64,000 bases of DNA from Gudongella sp049310905. Lineage in GTDB: Bacteria; Bacillota; Clostridia; Tissierellales; Tissierellaceae. This document shows, in pieces, positions 1-8,490 of the stretch. Both the position numbers and the translations under genes were made by a program. Position 1 is the stretch's first letter. The number at the start of each line of letters is the position of its first letter. Where the stretch lies: NCBI RefSeq assembly GCF_049310905.1, contig NZ_JBMEMN010000011.1, positions 6,105 to 70,104 of the forward strand. Reading direction: 5' to 3'. The notes under the pieces were generated by a model. The model was not told the origin of the DNA. It made no database searches and worked only from the letters and a program-made list of their open reading frames with translations.

Positions 1-1149
1 CTGGAATCCTACAATCGGGAACATAAAAAGAAGAGTCTTTATCCCTGGAACTGCTATTGGAAGCAATCCTGACTGAGCTCCCTCGCTACCTGTAAACAGT
101 AGAATTATTGCTTCAGGGAAAAATTGAACGATTAAAAACCCACTTGTAGTAATTGCAGTAGCCATCAACGAGGCATAGAGTAGCGTTTTTTTAACCCGAT
201 CGTATTGTCGGGCACCGAAATTATATCCCATAATGGGTTGAGAACCCTGGTTTATTCCAAAAACCGGCATTAGAACCATCATTGCAACGGAATTGATTAC
301 GCCCATACTGGATGTGGCAAGGTCGCCACCGTGAATCTGAAGATTAGTATTGTAAAGAGCAGTTACCATACTCGCAGCAATTTGCATGCTGAAAGGAGCA
401 AAACCATTCCCAAAAATCTTTTTTACATATTCCAGTTTAAGCTTCAAGTATTCCTTTTTAAGATCTAGAATGCTGCTTCCGGTAAAGAAGTACCTTAGAA
501 CCCACATTGCTGAGATAAACTGAGAAATTATTGTTGCAATAGCAGCTCCTTGTACACCCATCTTGAATACAAAAATAAACAGCGGGTCAAGTATCATATT
601 GAGAATTGCTCCGATCAGCATCGTCATCATGGCAATTTTAGGGTTACCCTCACCTCTTATAAAGTTGTTCATACCAAAGCCAATCGCCTGGAATGGTGCT
701 CCGAGAAGTATGACCCTCATGTAGTCCATTGAGTAACCGATATTGGAATCGCTTGCACCAAAAGCCCTTAAAAGAGGTTCAAGAAACAGGTTTCCCAATA
801 TTCCAAGGGATACACCGATAATAATCAAGAGCATAAGAGAATTGCTGGCAATTTTGTCAGCTTCATCCTTGTTATTTTCACCAAGTCTGATTGATACCAG
901 TGTATTTCCACCAATTCCTACCAGCATGGAGAAAGCCATAAGGATAAGCATCATAGGCATGCCTAAGTAAACACCACCGATTGCAATGCTGTTGACACCA
1001 CGTCCGATAAATATGCGGTCAACAATATTGTAAAGGGCATTGACCATCATTCCAACAATAGCAGGAATTGAAAATTTTAGCAGAAGACTACCTACAGGCT
1101 CATTGCCAAGTCTTAGAGCCCGTTGGCTGTTGGTTTTATTTTTATCCAT
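1..1149 (-). CDS. MATE family efflux transporter (C-terminus beyond window)
   Basis: An open frame runs without a stop from ATG at 1149 down to base 1, giving 383 codons; the protein continues beyond the window. The translation is very hydrophobic with alternating membrane segments and shows MATE features such as the early stretch LGNEPVGSLLLKFSIPAIVG, the polar DRIFIGRG loop after the first helix, and a repeat of this pattern in the second half (QPIMGYNFGARQYDRVKK). MATE proteins export drugs, dyes or metabolites in exchange for Na+ or H+ in the cytoplasmic membrane. Length so far fits a protein of about 450 residues. It is divergent from the sigma-54 activator at 1352, and nothing in the sequence points to the substrate. 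Confidence 0.9.
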   Translation of the reverse strand, partial: MDKNKTNSQRALRLGNEPVGSLLLKFSIPAIVGMMVNALYNIVDRIFIGRGVNSIAIGGVYLGMPMMLILMAFSMLVGIGGNTLVSIRLGENNKDEADKIASNSLMLLIIIGVSLGILGNLFLEPLLRAFGASDSNIGYSMDYMRVILLGAPFQAIGFGMNNFIRGEGNPKIAMMTMLIGAILNMILDPLFIFVFKMGVQGAAIATIISQFISAMWVLRYFFTGSSILDLKKEYLKLKLEYVKKIFGNGFAPFSMQIAASMVTALYNTNLQIHGGDLATSSMGVINSVAMMVLMPVFGINQGSQPIMGYNFGARQYDRVKKTLLYASLMATAITTSGFLIVQFFPEAIILLFTGSEGAQSGLLPIAVPGIKTLLFMFPIVGFQ

Positions 1150-1221
1150 AGTATCACCTTTGTTTTTTTAAATACTGAAAATGGCTGCCAAGCTTTTGTC
1201 CAGTGTTATTATCATTAGATA

Positions 1222-1250
1222 ATTATACTATACTAAGTGTATTATACCAA
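1222..1250 (-). promoter_or_regulatory. Probable sigma-A promoter of the MATE gene
   Basis: On the minus strand TTGGTA (1250-1245) is followed after 17 bases by TATAAT (1227-1222), about 75 bases before the MATE start codon. Confidence 0.5.
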
Positions 1251-1266
1251 TAAGAATCACTTTCTT

Positions 1267-1295
1267 TTGACTTTTATTCAAGTACTTGGTAAATT
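1267..1295 (+). promoter_or_regulatory. Possible sigma-A promoter of the sigma-54 activator gene
   Basis: TTGACT (1267-1272), 17-base spacer, TAAATT (1290-1295), about 55 bases before the ATG at 1352. The -10 is imperfect, so this is a moderate call. Confidence 0.4.
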
Positions 1296-1351
1296 AAAAG
1301 TAATAGTGAGAAAATTGAATATAATCTATGATTTTCCCAGGGAGGATTTCC

Positions 1352-3229
1352 ATGGCAAATAAAGACAGAGATTTTATAAAAAGATCAAATGATAGAAGTA
1401 AATCTTATGGCATAGATCCCAATCAAAAAAAAAGCAAACATATCCTATCACAGAAAGAACTCAACAGCATAATTACCAACAATCATACACTGATTTCTGT
1501 ATCGGAACCTTTTATAAATCAGTTATATTCCTTTGTAAAGGATTCAGAATTTCTGGTTATACTCACAGATAGAGAGGGACGCATACTTAATATAACAGGA
1601 AATGAAGATATGCTGCAAAAAGCACATGACACATGGCTGGTGCCAGGTGCATCGATGAATGAAGAGGATGCTGGAACCAACGGCATGGGTACGTCAATAA
1701 GAGAAGGATATCCACTTCAGGTTACTGGTAAAGAACACGTATTGAAGATTCTACAGAACTGGACATGCTCAGGGGCACCCATAAGAGATCATGAAGGAAA
1801 GATCATCGGATGCATTGATTTGACAGGTAGTATGGAGCTTGTTAATTCACATACGCTTGGGATGGTTGCTGCAGCGGCTTCAGCAATAGAATACATGATA
1901 AGAAATACACATTGTTCAAGCCTACATGAAAAAATGGAGAGATATCTGGATACAATAATTAATTCTCTGCCATCTGGTATTTTCACTGTTGATATGGATG
2001 GGAAAGTAGTGCTGGCAAATGACTATACATATAAGATTTTAGGATATTCAAGTGAAGCGTTTAGTACAGTAAAGGGAGAAGAGCTTTTCCCCGACTGGGA
2101 AAGGATTGTAGGTAGAATCAAGAAAGGTGAGAGTATATATCAGGAAGATGTGTACATAAATCTAGATACAAATAAAAATGAAGTAAATCTGAGTGCGTAT
2201 CCAGTAAATGGAGAAGGAGACATGCCTTATGAAATTGTATTTGTAGTCAAGGATGTAAAGAAGATGAGAAAACTAGCCAACAAGGTTACAGGCTCTCGTG
2301 CGGTTTATACATTTGACAAGGTTATTGGAGAGGATCATGAATTCATAAGAATTATTGATTTTGCTAAAAAAGTTGCAGACTCCAAATCCACAGTTTTGCT
2401 TTTGGGAGAAAGTGGAACAGGAAAGGAAATTTTTGCTCAGTCAATACAAAATCATAGCGACAGAAAAAATGAACCGTTTGTAGCGTTAAACTGTGGAGCA
2501 ATTCCCAAGAATCTTATAGAGTCAGAGCTTTTTGGCTATGTAGGTGGAGCTTTTACTGGTGCCAATATAGAAGGACAGCCAGGAAAATTTGAAATTGCAG
2601 ATGGGGGGACTCTTTTTCTGGATGAAATTGGAGAAATGCCATATGAGCTGCAAACAAGACTTCTACGTGTAATCGAGGAGGGAAATGTTAGAAGAGTGGG
2701 AGGTTCATTAGAAATTCCCGTTGATGTAAGAATCATAGCAGCGACCAATAAAAACCTCAGGGAAGAAGTGGACAAAGGTAATTTTAGAAAAGATCTATAC
2801 TACAGATTAAACGTACTCCCATTAAGACTACCACCTTTGAGAGAAAGACCTGGGGACATTCCTCTTCTATTTGATTTCTTTATGAAAAGAAAAGCAAAAA
2901 GCCTCAGTAAAAAACCAGTGGAAGTTCCAGATTACTATATGGATATGCTCAAGAATCACAATTGGCCAGGCAACATAAGAGAACTTGAGAATCTGGTTGA
3001 ACTGATCATTAATACCGAGTCTTTTCCTACACAGGGTTTTGATAAGGATATTGACTCTGTACCGGCAATGAAGGTAGTAAGTGACCGGACTCTTGAAGAT
3101 ATTGAAGCAGACCATATCAAGAGGATTTTAAAAAAATATGATGGAAATATAACTTTGGTATCAAAAAAATTAGGCATTGGTAGAAATACTTTGTATAGAA
3201 AAATTGAAAAGTACGATATCGGTGTATAA
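1352..3229 (+). CDS. Sigma-54-dependent transcriptional activator (GAF-PAS-AAA+-Fis HTH)
   Basis: Bacterial enhancer-binding protein of about 625 residues. Order of parts: an N-terminal GAF-like sensory region with the AcoR-type phrase DAGTNGMGTSI, a PAS domain (around residues 195-310), the AAA+ ATPase with Walker A GESGTGKE, the sigma-54 contact motif GAFTGA and Walker B GTLFLDEIGEMP, and a C-terminal Fis-type helix-turn-helix (SKKLGIGRNTLYRKI). Such proteins bind upstream sites and use ATP to open sigma-54 promoter complexes. The start at 1352 is preferred over the in-frame ATG at 1328 because GGGAGG lies just before it. The downstream neighbour is an aldehyde:ferredoxin oxidoreductase with a sigma-54 promoter, so this is very likely its regulator. 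The signal sensed by GAF/PAS is unknown; an aldehyde, acid or redox cue is a guess. Confidence 0.95.
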   Translation: MANKDRDFIKRSNDRSKSYGIDPNQKKSKHILSQKELNSIITNNHTLISVSEPFINQLYSFVKDSEFLVILTDREGRILNITGNEDMLQKAHDTWLVPGASMNEEDAGTNGMGTSIREGYPLQVTGKEHVLKILQNWTCSGAPIRDHEGKIIGCIDLTGSMELVNSHTLGMVAAAASAIEYMIRNTHCSSLHEKMERYLDTIINSLPSGIFTVDMDGKVVLANDYTYKILGYSSEAFSTVKGEELFPDWERIVGRIKKGESIYQEDVYINLDTNKNEVNLSAYPVNGEGDMPYEIVFVVKDVKKMRKLANKVTGSRAVYTFDKVIGEDHEFIRIIDFAKKVADSKSTVLLLGESGTGKEIFAQSIQNHSDRKNEPFVALNCGAIPKNLIESELFGYVGGAFTGANIEGQPGKFEIADGGTLFLDEIGEMPYELQTRLLRVIEEGNVRRVGGSLEIPVDVRIIAATNKNLREEVDKGNFRKDLYYRLNVLPLRLPPLRERPGDIPLLFDFFMKRKAKSLSKKPVEVPDYYMDMLKNHNWPGNIRELENLVELIINTESFPTQGFDKDIDSVPAMKVVSDRTLEDIEADHIKRILKKYDGNITLVSKKLGIGRNTLYRKIEKYDIGV

Positions 3230-3240
3230 TTATGGAGCAG

Positions 3241-3292
3241 TGCTCTAAAATGGAACGCGGTAATTTGCTATAATATGTTCCACAATGGAGCA
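3241..3292 (+). promoter_or_regulatory. Two palindromic upstream activator sites for the sigma-54 activator
   Basis: Two 17-bp sites share the pattern TGnTCCA-N3-TGGAnCA: TGCTCTA-AAA-TGGAACG at 3241-3257 (imperfect) and TGTTCCA-CAA-TGGAGCA at 3276-3292 (imperfect only at one pair). Their centres are 35 bp apart and lie roughly 100-140 bp upstream of the sigma-54 -24 element, the usual place for enhancer sites. A further half-site TGGAGCA occurs at 3233-3239. Confidence 0.75.
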
Positions 3293-3355
3293 AATAAAAA
3301 TCAGGTGTGACAACAAATAAAACTGAATTGTTAGAATAGTTCAAATTCAGCCAAT

Positions 3356-3397
3356 GATGCCAACTTTTTCGGTCGAGAAAAACTTGGCATCATTTTT
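3356..3397 (+). terminator. Terminator-like hairpin after the activator gene
   Basis: GATGCCAA (3356-3363) pairs with TTGGCATC (3384-3391); inner CTTTTTC/GAGAAAAA bases can extend the stem, and ATTTTT follows. The right arm contains the -24 element of the sigma-54 promoter. Confidence 0.55.
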
Positions 3398-3400
3398 GCA
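3384..3400 (+). promoter_or_regulatory. Sigma-54 (RpoN) promoter of the aldehyde oxidoreductase gene
   Basis: TTGGCAT-CATTT-TTGCA matches the sigma-54 consensus TTGGCAC-N5-TTGCA at nearly every position. The invariant GG (3386-3387) and GC (3398-3399) are separated by exactly 10 bases. Transcription would begin near 3411, leaving a 37-base leader with the site GGGGGAATACAT before ATG 3448. Confidence 0.88.
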
Positions 3401-3447
3401 ATGTATATATAGTGGAAGAAAGTGAAAAAAAAGAAGGGGGAATACAT

Positions 3448-5238
3448 ATGTTTGGTTACACAGGAAAGATTCTTAGAGTAAATCTTACAGATGGAACATT
3501 TAAAACCGAGCCATTGGATCACGAAATGGCAAAGAAATTCATCGGCGGTAGAGGTTTGGGAACAAAGATGATGATGGATGAGGTAGATCCTAAGGTTGAT
3601 CCATTAAGTCCTGAGAACAAATTGTTTGTAGTAACAGGACCTATGACTGGAAATCCGGTTGCAACAGGTGGTAGATACATGGTTGTAACAAAATCTCCAT
3701 TATCAAATACAATAGCATCATCAAATTCAGGAGGAAAATGGGGAGCTGAGTTAAAGTTTGCTGGATGGGATATAATAGCTTTTGAAGGAAAATCTGCCGA
3801 GCCAGTATATCTAAGTATTGAAGACGACAAGGTAGAGCTGCTTTCAGCTGCCGATATTTGGGGAACAACTGTTTCAAGCACAACCAAAAAACTTGGAGAA
3901 AAGCATGTAGATGGAGCCAAGGTTCTTGCAATTGGACCTGGTGGAGAAAACCTTTCTCATATAGCAGCAATAATGAACGACGAAGACAGAGCTGCGGGAA
4001 GATCCGGAGTTGGAGCTGTTATGGGTTCAAAGAATCTTAAGGCGATTGTAGTAAAAGGTTCAGGAAAACCAGATGTGCCAGATCAGGACAGAATTAAAGA
4101 GCTTAACAAGACTCAACTCGCAAAGATAAAGGAGAATGGAGTAACAGGTGAAGGGCTACCAACATATGGTACTGCAGTACTTGTAAATATTCTAAATGAG
4201 CTGGGAAGCTTACCGACAAACAATTTCCTGGAAGCTCAGTTTGATAAAGCAGATGAAACCAGTGGAGAAACACTGGCTGACAAGTATCTTACAAAAAGAA
4301 CTGCTTGCTACAGATGCCCAATCGGTTGCGGAAGATATGTAAAGGTAGGAGATTGGGAAGGCGGAGGACCTGAGTACGAAACACTTTGGTCATTCGGTGC
4401 TGACTGCGGAATAAGTGATATGGAATCAATCATTATGGCTAATCACTGGTGTAATGAAATGGGAATAGACACAATATCAGCAGGAGCAACAATTGCAGCG
4501 GCAATTGAATTGCATCAGAAAGGTTATATAAAAGATGATGAGCTTGATGGACTTAAGCTTGAGTTTGGAAATGGCACTGACATTACTGAATGGGTTAAGA
4601 GAATGGGATATGCTCAGGGACTTGGTGCAAAGATGGCTGAAGGCTCCTACAGACTTGCTGATGGTTATGGAGTGCCAGAATTCTCAATGACAGTTAAAAA
4701 ACTTGAAATGCCAGCATACGACCCAAGAGGTATAATGGGAATCGGTCTTAACTATGCAACAAGCAACAGAGGAGGATGTCACGTAAGAGGATATACAATA
4801 TCTCCTGAGGTTTTAGGACTTCCCGAGCAATTGGATAGATTCGAAACAAGTAGCAAGCCTACCTGGGTAAAAATATTCCAGGACCTTACAGCTTCCATTG
4901 ATTCATTGGGAGTATGTCTGTTCACTTCATTTGCACTTGGAGCGGATGACTATGCTGATATGTACAATGTAATTGCCGGAACTGATCTTACAGGTAATGA
5001 CATTCTTGCAATAGGCGATAGAATTTACAATATCGAGAAGCAGTTTAACCTTCTTGCCGGAGTAACTTCTGCTGAGGACACTCTTCCTAAGAGATTACTT
5101 GAAGATCCTATTCCTGAAGGACCAAGTAAAGGTTGGGTAAACAAGCTTGATGAAATGCTTGGAGAATACTATAAGGAAAGAGGCTGGGGTGAGGATGGAA
5201 TACCTACCGAAGCTAAATTGAAGGAACTGGGACTGTAA
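3448..5238 (+). CDS. aor: Tungsten-type aldehyde:ferredoxin oxidoreductase
   Basis: About 596 residues, the usual size of the AOR family. It opens with the family signature MFGYTGKILRVNLTDG and carries the N-terminal tungstopterin-binding run (FIGGRGLGTKMM, TGPMTGNPVATGGRY). The [4Fe-4S] ligands are the C-x2-C-x3-C cluster in ACYRCPIGC plus a distal Cys in DSLGVCLF. These enzymes interconvert aldehydes and carboxylic acids with ferredoxin, using a tungsten bis-pterin cofactor, in the cytoplasm of anaerobes. ATG 3448 is chosen over the in-frame ATG at 3412 because GGGGG lies seven bases before it and the protein then starts exactly where the family does. It is translationally coupled to the MoaD-like gene. 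The substrate (acetaldehyde, amino-acid-derived aldehydes) is not visible from sequence. Confidence 0.95.
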   Translation: MFGYTGKILRVNLTDGTFKTEPLDHEMAKKFIGGRGLGTKMMMDEVDPKVDPLSPENKLFVVTGPMTGNPVATGGRYMVVTKSPLSNTIASSNSGGKWGAELKFAGWDIIAFEGKSAEPVYLSIEDDKVELLSAADIWGTTVSSTTKKLGEKHVDGAKVLAIGPGGENLSHIAAIMNDEDRAAGRSGVGAVMGSKNLKAIVVKGSGKPDVPDQDRIKELNKTQLAKIKENGVTGEGLPTYGTAVLVNILNELGSLPTNNFLEAQFDKADETSGETLADKYLTKRTACYRCPIGCGRYVKVGDWEGGGPEYETLWSFGADCGISDMESIIMANHWCNEMGIDTISAGATIAAAIELHQKGYIKDDELDGLKLEFGNGTDITEWVKRMGYAQGLGAKMAEGSYRLADGYGVPEFSMTVKKLEMPAYDPRGIMGIGLNYATSNRGGCHVRGYTISPEVLGLPEQLDRFETSSKPTWVKIFQDLTASIDSLGVCLFTSFALGADDYADMYNVIAGTDLTGNDILAIGDRIYNIEKQFNLLAGVTSAEDTLPKRLLEDPIPEGPSKGWVNKLDEMLGEYYKERGWGEDGIPTEAKLKELGL

Positions 5239-5465
5239 TGATTAAAATCGAAGTCAGATATTTTGCCACACTCAGAATTGATGATAAGAAGAAAGAGACT
5301 CTGGAGGTCCAGGAAGATACAAGTGTGGAAACACTTCTTGACCAGATAGGGGTAAACCTTGAGGATGTTGCAATCCTATTGGTAAATGGAATAAGAACAC
5401 CTCCCGAGAATAAATTGAAGGATGGGGATATATTATCCCTTTTCCCTCCTGTTGGAGGGGGTTAA
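5238..5465 (+). CDS. MoaD/ThiS-family sulfur carrier protein
   Basis: A 75-residue beta-grasp protein ending in PPVGGG, the C-terminal Gly-Gly tail used as a thiocarboxylate sulfur donor in MoaD, the small subunit of molybdopterin synthase. The start codon shares one base with the stop of the aldehyde oxidoreductase (TAATG), so the two are translationally coupled. This pairing suggests a dedicated role in making the tungstopterin of the upstream enzyme, which is inference; no moaE or other pterin genes are in the window. The family is small and divergent, so ThiS-like roles cannot be excluded, but the context favours the molybdopterin side. Confidence 0.85.
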   Translation: MIKIEVRYFATLRIDDKKKETLEVQEDTSVETLLDQIGVNLEDVAILLVNGIRTPPENKLKDGDILSLFPPVGGG

Positions 5466-5468
5466 GAG

Positions 5469-5496
5469 GAAGCCTGAAAGGGCTTCTTTCTTTTTA
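5469..5496 (+). terminator. Rho-independent terminator after the aor-moaD pair
   Basis: GAAGCC (5469-5474) pairs with GGCTTC (5481-5486), followed by a T-rich run. Confidence 0.7.
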
Positions 5497-5570
5497 ACTT
5501 TTTTTTGGAACTTTTAGGAATATCACCAGTTTATTGATATAATAAATAAAAGGGCCTAGGAGGGAGACAA

Positions 5571-7070
5571 TTGACTGGAAAATATATTCTTGCACTGGAT
5601 CAGGGAACCACAAGCTCCAGAGCAATACTCTTTGACAAGAGCGGAAAAATCTGTGGTATTGCACAAAAGGAATTCAAACAATACTATCCAAAAGAAGCGT
5701 GGGTTGAACATGATCCAATGGAAATTTGGGGAACTCAATCAGGAGTGATCAGAGAAGTGATGGATAGTGCATCTGTAACTGCAGATGATATTGTTGCGAT
5801 CGGAATTACAAATCAAAGAGAAACTACAATTGTATGGGACAAGAATACTGGAAGACCAATCTACAATGCCATAGTATGGCAGTGTAGAAGAACAGCAGAT
5901 TACTGTGAAGAACTAAAAGATAGAGGTTTGTCTGAATATGTAAAAATAAATACTGGACTCTTAATAGATGCCTATTTCTCTGGCACAAAGCTTCAGTGGA
6001 TTCTCCATAATGTAGAGGGAGCAAGAGAAAAGGCACTTAACGGAGATTTGTTGTTTGGAACTGTTGACACATGGCTTTTGTGGAATCTTACAGGTGGTAG
6101 GGTCCACAGAACTGACTATTCAAATGCATCAAGAACGATGCTTTACAATATTCGAAACCTTCATTGGGATAAAAAGTTATTGGACGAAATGGATATTCCG
6201 GAAGCTATGCTACCTGAAGTAATGGATTCCTCCGGGATATTCGGATATACGTATGAAAAAAGCTTTGGCGCAAGGATTCCAATTGGAGGAATTGCTGGAG
6301 ACCAGCAAGCAGCCTTATTCGGGCATACATGCTTCGAAAAGGGAATGGTCAAGAATACCTATGGTACAGGGTGCTTTATGCTTATGAATACAGGCCAGGA
6401 GCCCATAGAGTCAACAAGCGGACTTATAACGACCATAGCATGGGGCTTGGACGGTAAGGTGACCTATGCCCTTGAGGGGAGTATATTTGTAGCAGGAGCC
6501 GTGGTTCAGTGGCTGAGAGACGGGCTTAAACTTATCAGGACGGCGGCGGAATCCGAAGATTTTGCAACGAGGGTAGACAGCACAGATGGAGTTTTTCTTG
6601 TGCCTGCATTTGTTGGTATAGGAGCGCCTCATTGGGATATGTATGCAAGGGGTACTATTGTTGGAATAACAAGAAATACTACTGCTGAACACATAGTAAG
6701 AGCGGCCTTGGAGTCTATTGCCTACGAGACCAGGGATGTTTTGGAGGCCATGGAGAAAGATTCCGGGATATCACTTAAGACCTTGAGGGTTGATGGAGGA
6801 GCTGTGGAAAATAATTTCCTTATGCAATTCCAGGCAGATATACTGAACTTAGATGTCGAGCGACCAGTAACAAGAGAGACCACTGCTCTTGGAGCAGCAT
6901 ATCTTGCAGGTCTGGCAGTAGGTTTCTGGACCAATAAAGATGAGATTGTCAGAAACTGGGATCTTGACAGAAAATATACACCTGCCATGGACGAGTTGGA
7001 TCGAACTGATTTGTACAGACAGTGGAAGAGGGCAGTAGGAAGATCCCTGTACTGGAAAGGAGAAGAATAA
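5571..7070 (+). CDS. glpK: Glycerol kinase
   Basis: A 499-residue FGGY-family sugar kinase that phosphorylates glycerol to sn-glycerol 3-phosphate. The N-terminus has the ATP-binding DQGTTSSRAILFD motif; other family landmarks are the WVEHDP segment, TYGTGCFMLMNTG, and the C-terminal GGAVENNFLMQFQAD. The start is TTG at 5571 with AGGAGGG seven bases upstream. No glycerol facilitator or glycerol-3-phosphate dehydrogenase is nearby, so how glycerol enters and where the phosphate goes is not shown here. The next gene begins on the last base of its stop codon, so both are probably translated from one message. Confidence 0.95.
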   Translation: MTGKYILALDQGTTSSRAILFDKSGKICGIAQKEFKQYYPKEAWVEHDPMEIWGTQSGVIREVMDSASVTADDIVAIGITNQRETTIVWDKNTGRPIYNAIVWQCRRTADYCEELKDRGLSEYVKINTGLLIDAYFSGTKLQWILHNVEGAREKALNGDLLFGTVDTWLLWNLTGGRVHRTDYSNASRTMLYNIRNLHWDKKLLDEMDIPEAMLPEVMDSSGIFGYTYEKSFGARIPIGGIAGDQQAALFGHTCFEKGMVKNTYGTGCFMLMNTGQEPIESTSGLITTIAWGLDGKVTYALEGSIFVAGAVVQWLRDGLKLIRTAAESEDFATRVDSTDGVFLVPAFVGIGAPHWDMYARGTIVGITRNTTAEHIVRAALESIAYETRDVLEAMEKDSGISLKTLRVDGGAVENNFLMQFQADILNLDVERPVTRETTALGAAYLAGLAVGFWTNKDEIVRNWDLDRKYTPAMDELDRTDLYRQWKRAVGRSLYWKGEE

Positions 7071-7675
7071 TGCTAAGCATAGATGGAATAATTCTAGCTG
7101 CTGGCTTCTCCAGGAGGATGGGAAGGGATAAACTACTGCTACCGGTTGGAGAAGACCTTGTGGTGGAGAGAGTTATTAAAACAGCTCTTAACTCAAAGCT
7201 TTCAAGGCTAATCCTAGTATACAGAAAAACGAGTGTCGCTGAAATCGGCAAAAAGCATGGAATCAGGACAATCAAGAACAACAAGGCCAGGCTTGGACAG
7301 GGCGAAAGTGTTAAATGCGGCGTGGAAAAAGCAACTGGGGATGGATATCTTTTTATTGCTGGAGACCAGCCATTTGTATCCTGTAATCTGATTAATGAAA
7401 TGATAAATGATTTTACAGCTTCAGGAAAAGGGATTATTGTTCCTACCCTGGATGGAGAGATTCATATGCCAATACTGTTTTCAAGCAAATATAGAAATGA
7501 TCTATTAAAAGTACAAGGCGAAAATGGTGGCTTTGAAATAATAAGCAACAATCAAAATGATATTCATTGGTACCATGTAAATAGTCCCAGAGACGTAACA
7601 GATATTGATACAGAAAGTCAGTACAGGGAATTAATTGCCAGGAAGGATAGCGAATGTGATGGAATACAGGATTGA
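7070..7675 (+). CDS. MobA-like NTP transferase, probable molybdenum cofactor cytidylyltransferase
   Basis: A roughly 201-residue nucleotidyltransferase with the NTP-binding signature LAAGFSRRMGRDKLLLP at the N-terminus and the metal-binding FIAGDQPFV segment near the middle. This is the MocA/MobA-like group that attaches CMP or GMP to molybdopterin cofactors. It starts at ATG 7070 on the last base of the glpK stop codon; the in-frame ATG at 7022 lies inside glpK and lacks a ribosome site. Given the aldehyde oxidoreductase and MoaD-like protein 2 kb upstream, a role in pterin cofactor maturation is plausible, though tungsten AORs use the un-nucleotylated bis-pterin, so the client enzyme (for example a xanthine-dehydrogenase-type hydroxylase) is probably elsewhere. 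Confidence 0.75.
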   Translation: MLSIDGIILAAGFSRRMGRDKLLLPVGEDLVVERVIKTALNSKLSRLILVYRKTSVAEIGKKHGIRTIKNNKARLGQGESVKCGVEKATGDGYLFIAGDQPFVSCNLINEMINDFTASGKGIIVPTLDGEIHMPILFSSKYRNDLLKVQGENGGFEIISNNQNDIHWYHVNSPRDVTDIDTESQYRELIARKDSECDGIQD

Positions 7676-8441
7676 AACCAATAACAACAAAAGATATATA
7701 TATCTGCCAGAACTTGAGACAATGGGGCTTAAACATTGCTTTACCACAAAGGACATGGATGTGGGGACGAGTACAAACCCTGACAAGGTATCTCTTCAGG
7801 GTTTTATAAATGAAGCATATCAGTTTATGGGTAGAAAACCTGAAATTCTTTATAATGGGTATCAGGCTCATACTTCAAATATTGAAATAATTCGTTTTCT
7901 CGATCAGGGGAAAGAGGGCCCATATGGAAGATTTATACCAAACACTGATGGGCTTCTTACTGATTTGAATGACGTAGCCCTACTTACGCGGTTTGCAGAT
8001 TGTGTGCCTATTATATTATTTGATAAAGAGAAGAGAATTCAGGGAAATATTCATTCAGGATGGAAAGGAACACTTGAAAGAATAGTTGAAAAAGGAATCC
8101 TCGGACTCCTAAAGGAGTATGGATCTTCTGAAGAAGATATTTTAGCGGTAATTGGTCCTGCCATAGGTAGGGATGACTTTCAGGTTAGAGAGGATGTTGG
8201 AAGCTTATTCCTGGAGGAATTCAATGACTGGAAGGAACTAGTAAGAAAAGTATCGGAAGAAAAATTCCTTGTGGATCTTCAGGAGATAAACCGAAGAATG
8301 CTACTTAAAATGGGAATAGATGAAAAAAACATAACAGTCATTGACATATCAACATATGAAAGGGATGATCTTTGCCATTCATATAGACGAGATAAAGAAG
8401 ATTTTGGTTTAATGGGACTTTTTACAATTCTAGAGGGTTAA
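7659..8441 (+). CDS. pgeF: YfiH/laccase-domain protein (PgeF family)
   Basis: A 260-residue protein of the DUF152 family. It has the conserved metal-binding motif NIHSGWKGTLERIVEKGI preceded by the cysteine of TRFADCVPIILFD, and the C-terminal YERDDLCHSYRRD. Members were first called polyphenol oxidases; later work assigns purine nucleoside phosphorylase/adenosine deaminase activity and, in E. coli, removal of misincorporated serine from peptidoglycan precursors. The start ATG at 7659 is preferred, with GGAAGGA upstream; the gene overlaps the 3' end of the MobA-like gene by 17 bases. No local partner tells which activity matters here. Confidence 0.85.
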   Translation: MEYRIETNNNKRYIYLPELETMGLKHCFTTKDMDVGTSTNPDKVSLQGFINEAYQFMGRKPEILYNGYQAHTSNIEIIRFLDQGKEGPYGRFIPNTDGLLTDLNDVALLTRFADCVPIILFDKEKRIQGNIHSGWKGTLERIVEKGILGLLKEYGSSEEDILAVIGPAIGRDDFQVREDVGSLFLEEFNDWKELVRKVSEEKFLVDLQEINRRMLLKMGIDEKNITVIDISTYERDDLCHSYRRDKEDFGLMGLFTILEG

Positions 8442-8443
8442 GG

Positions 8444-8490
8444 ACAGAAGAAGAGCTTCCCTGATTTGGGAAGCTCTTCTTCTGTTGTTT
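8444..8490 (+). terminator. Strong rho-independent terminator
   Basis: A perfect 18-bp inverted repeat (8444-8461 with 8468-8485, loop TGATTT) followed by TGTTT. It closes the glpK-mobA-pgeF operon. Confidence 0.85.

Noticed and set aside
3412..3447. A longer N-terminus for the aldehyde oxidoreductase starting at ATG 3412.
   Set aside because: It would begin at the predicted transcription start and add a Lys/Glu-rich stretch that is really the ribosome-binding leader.
6949..7284. Long antisense frames over glpK and other genes.
   Set aside because: They are shadows of well-supported genes on the other strand and have no family features or ribosome sites.
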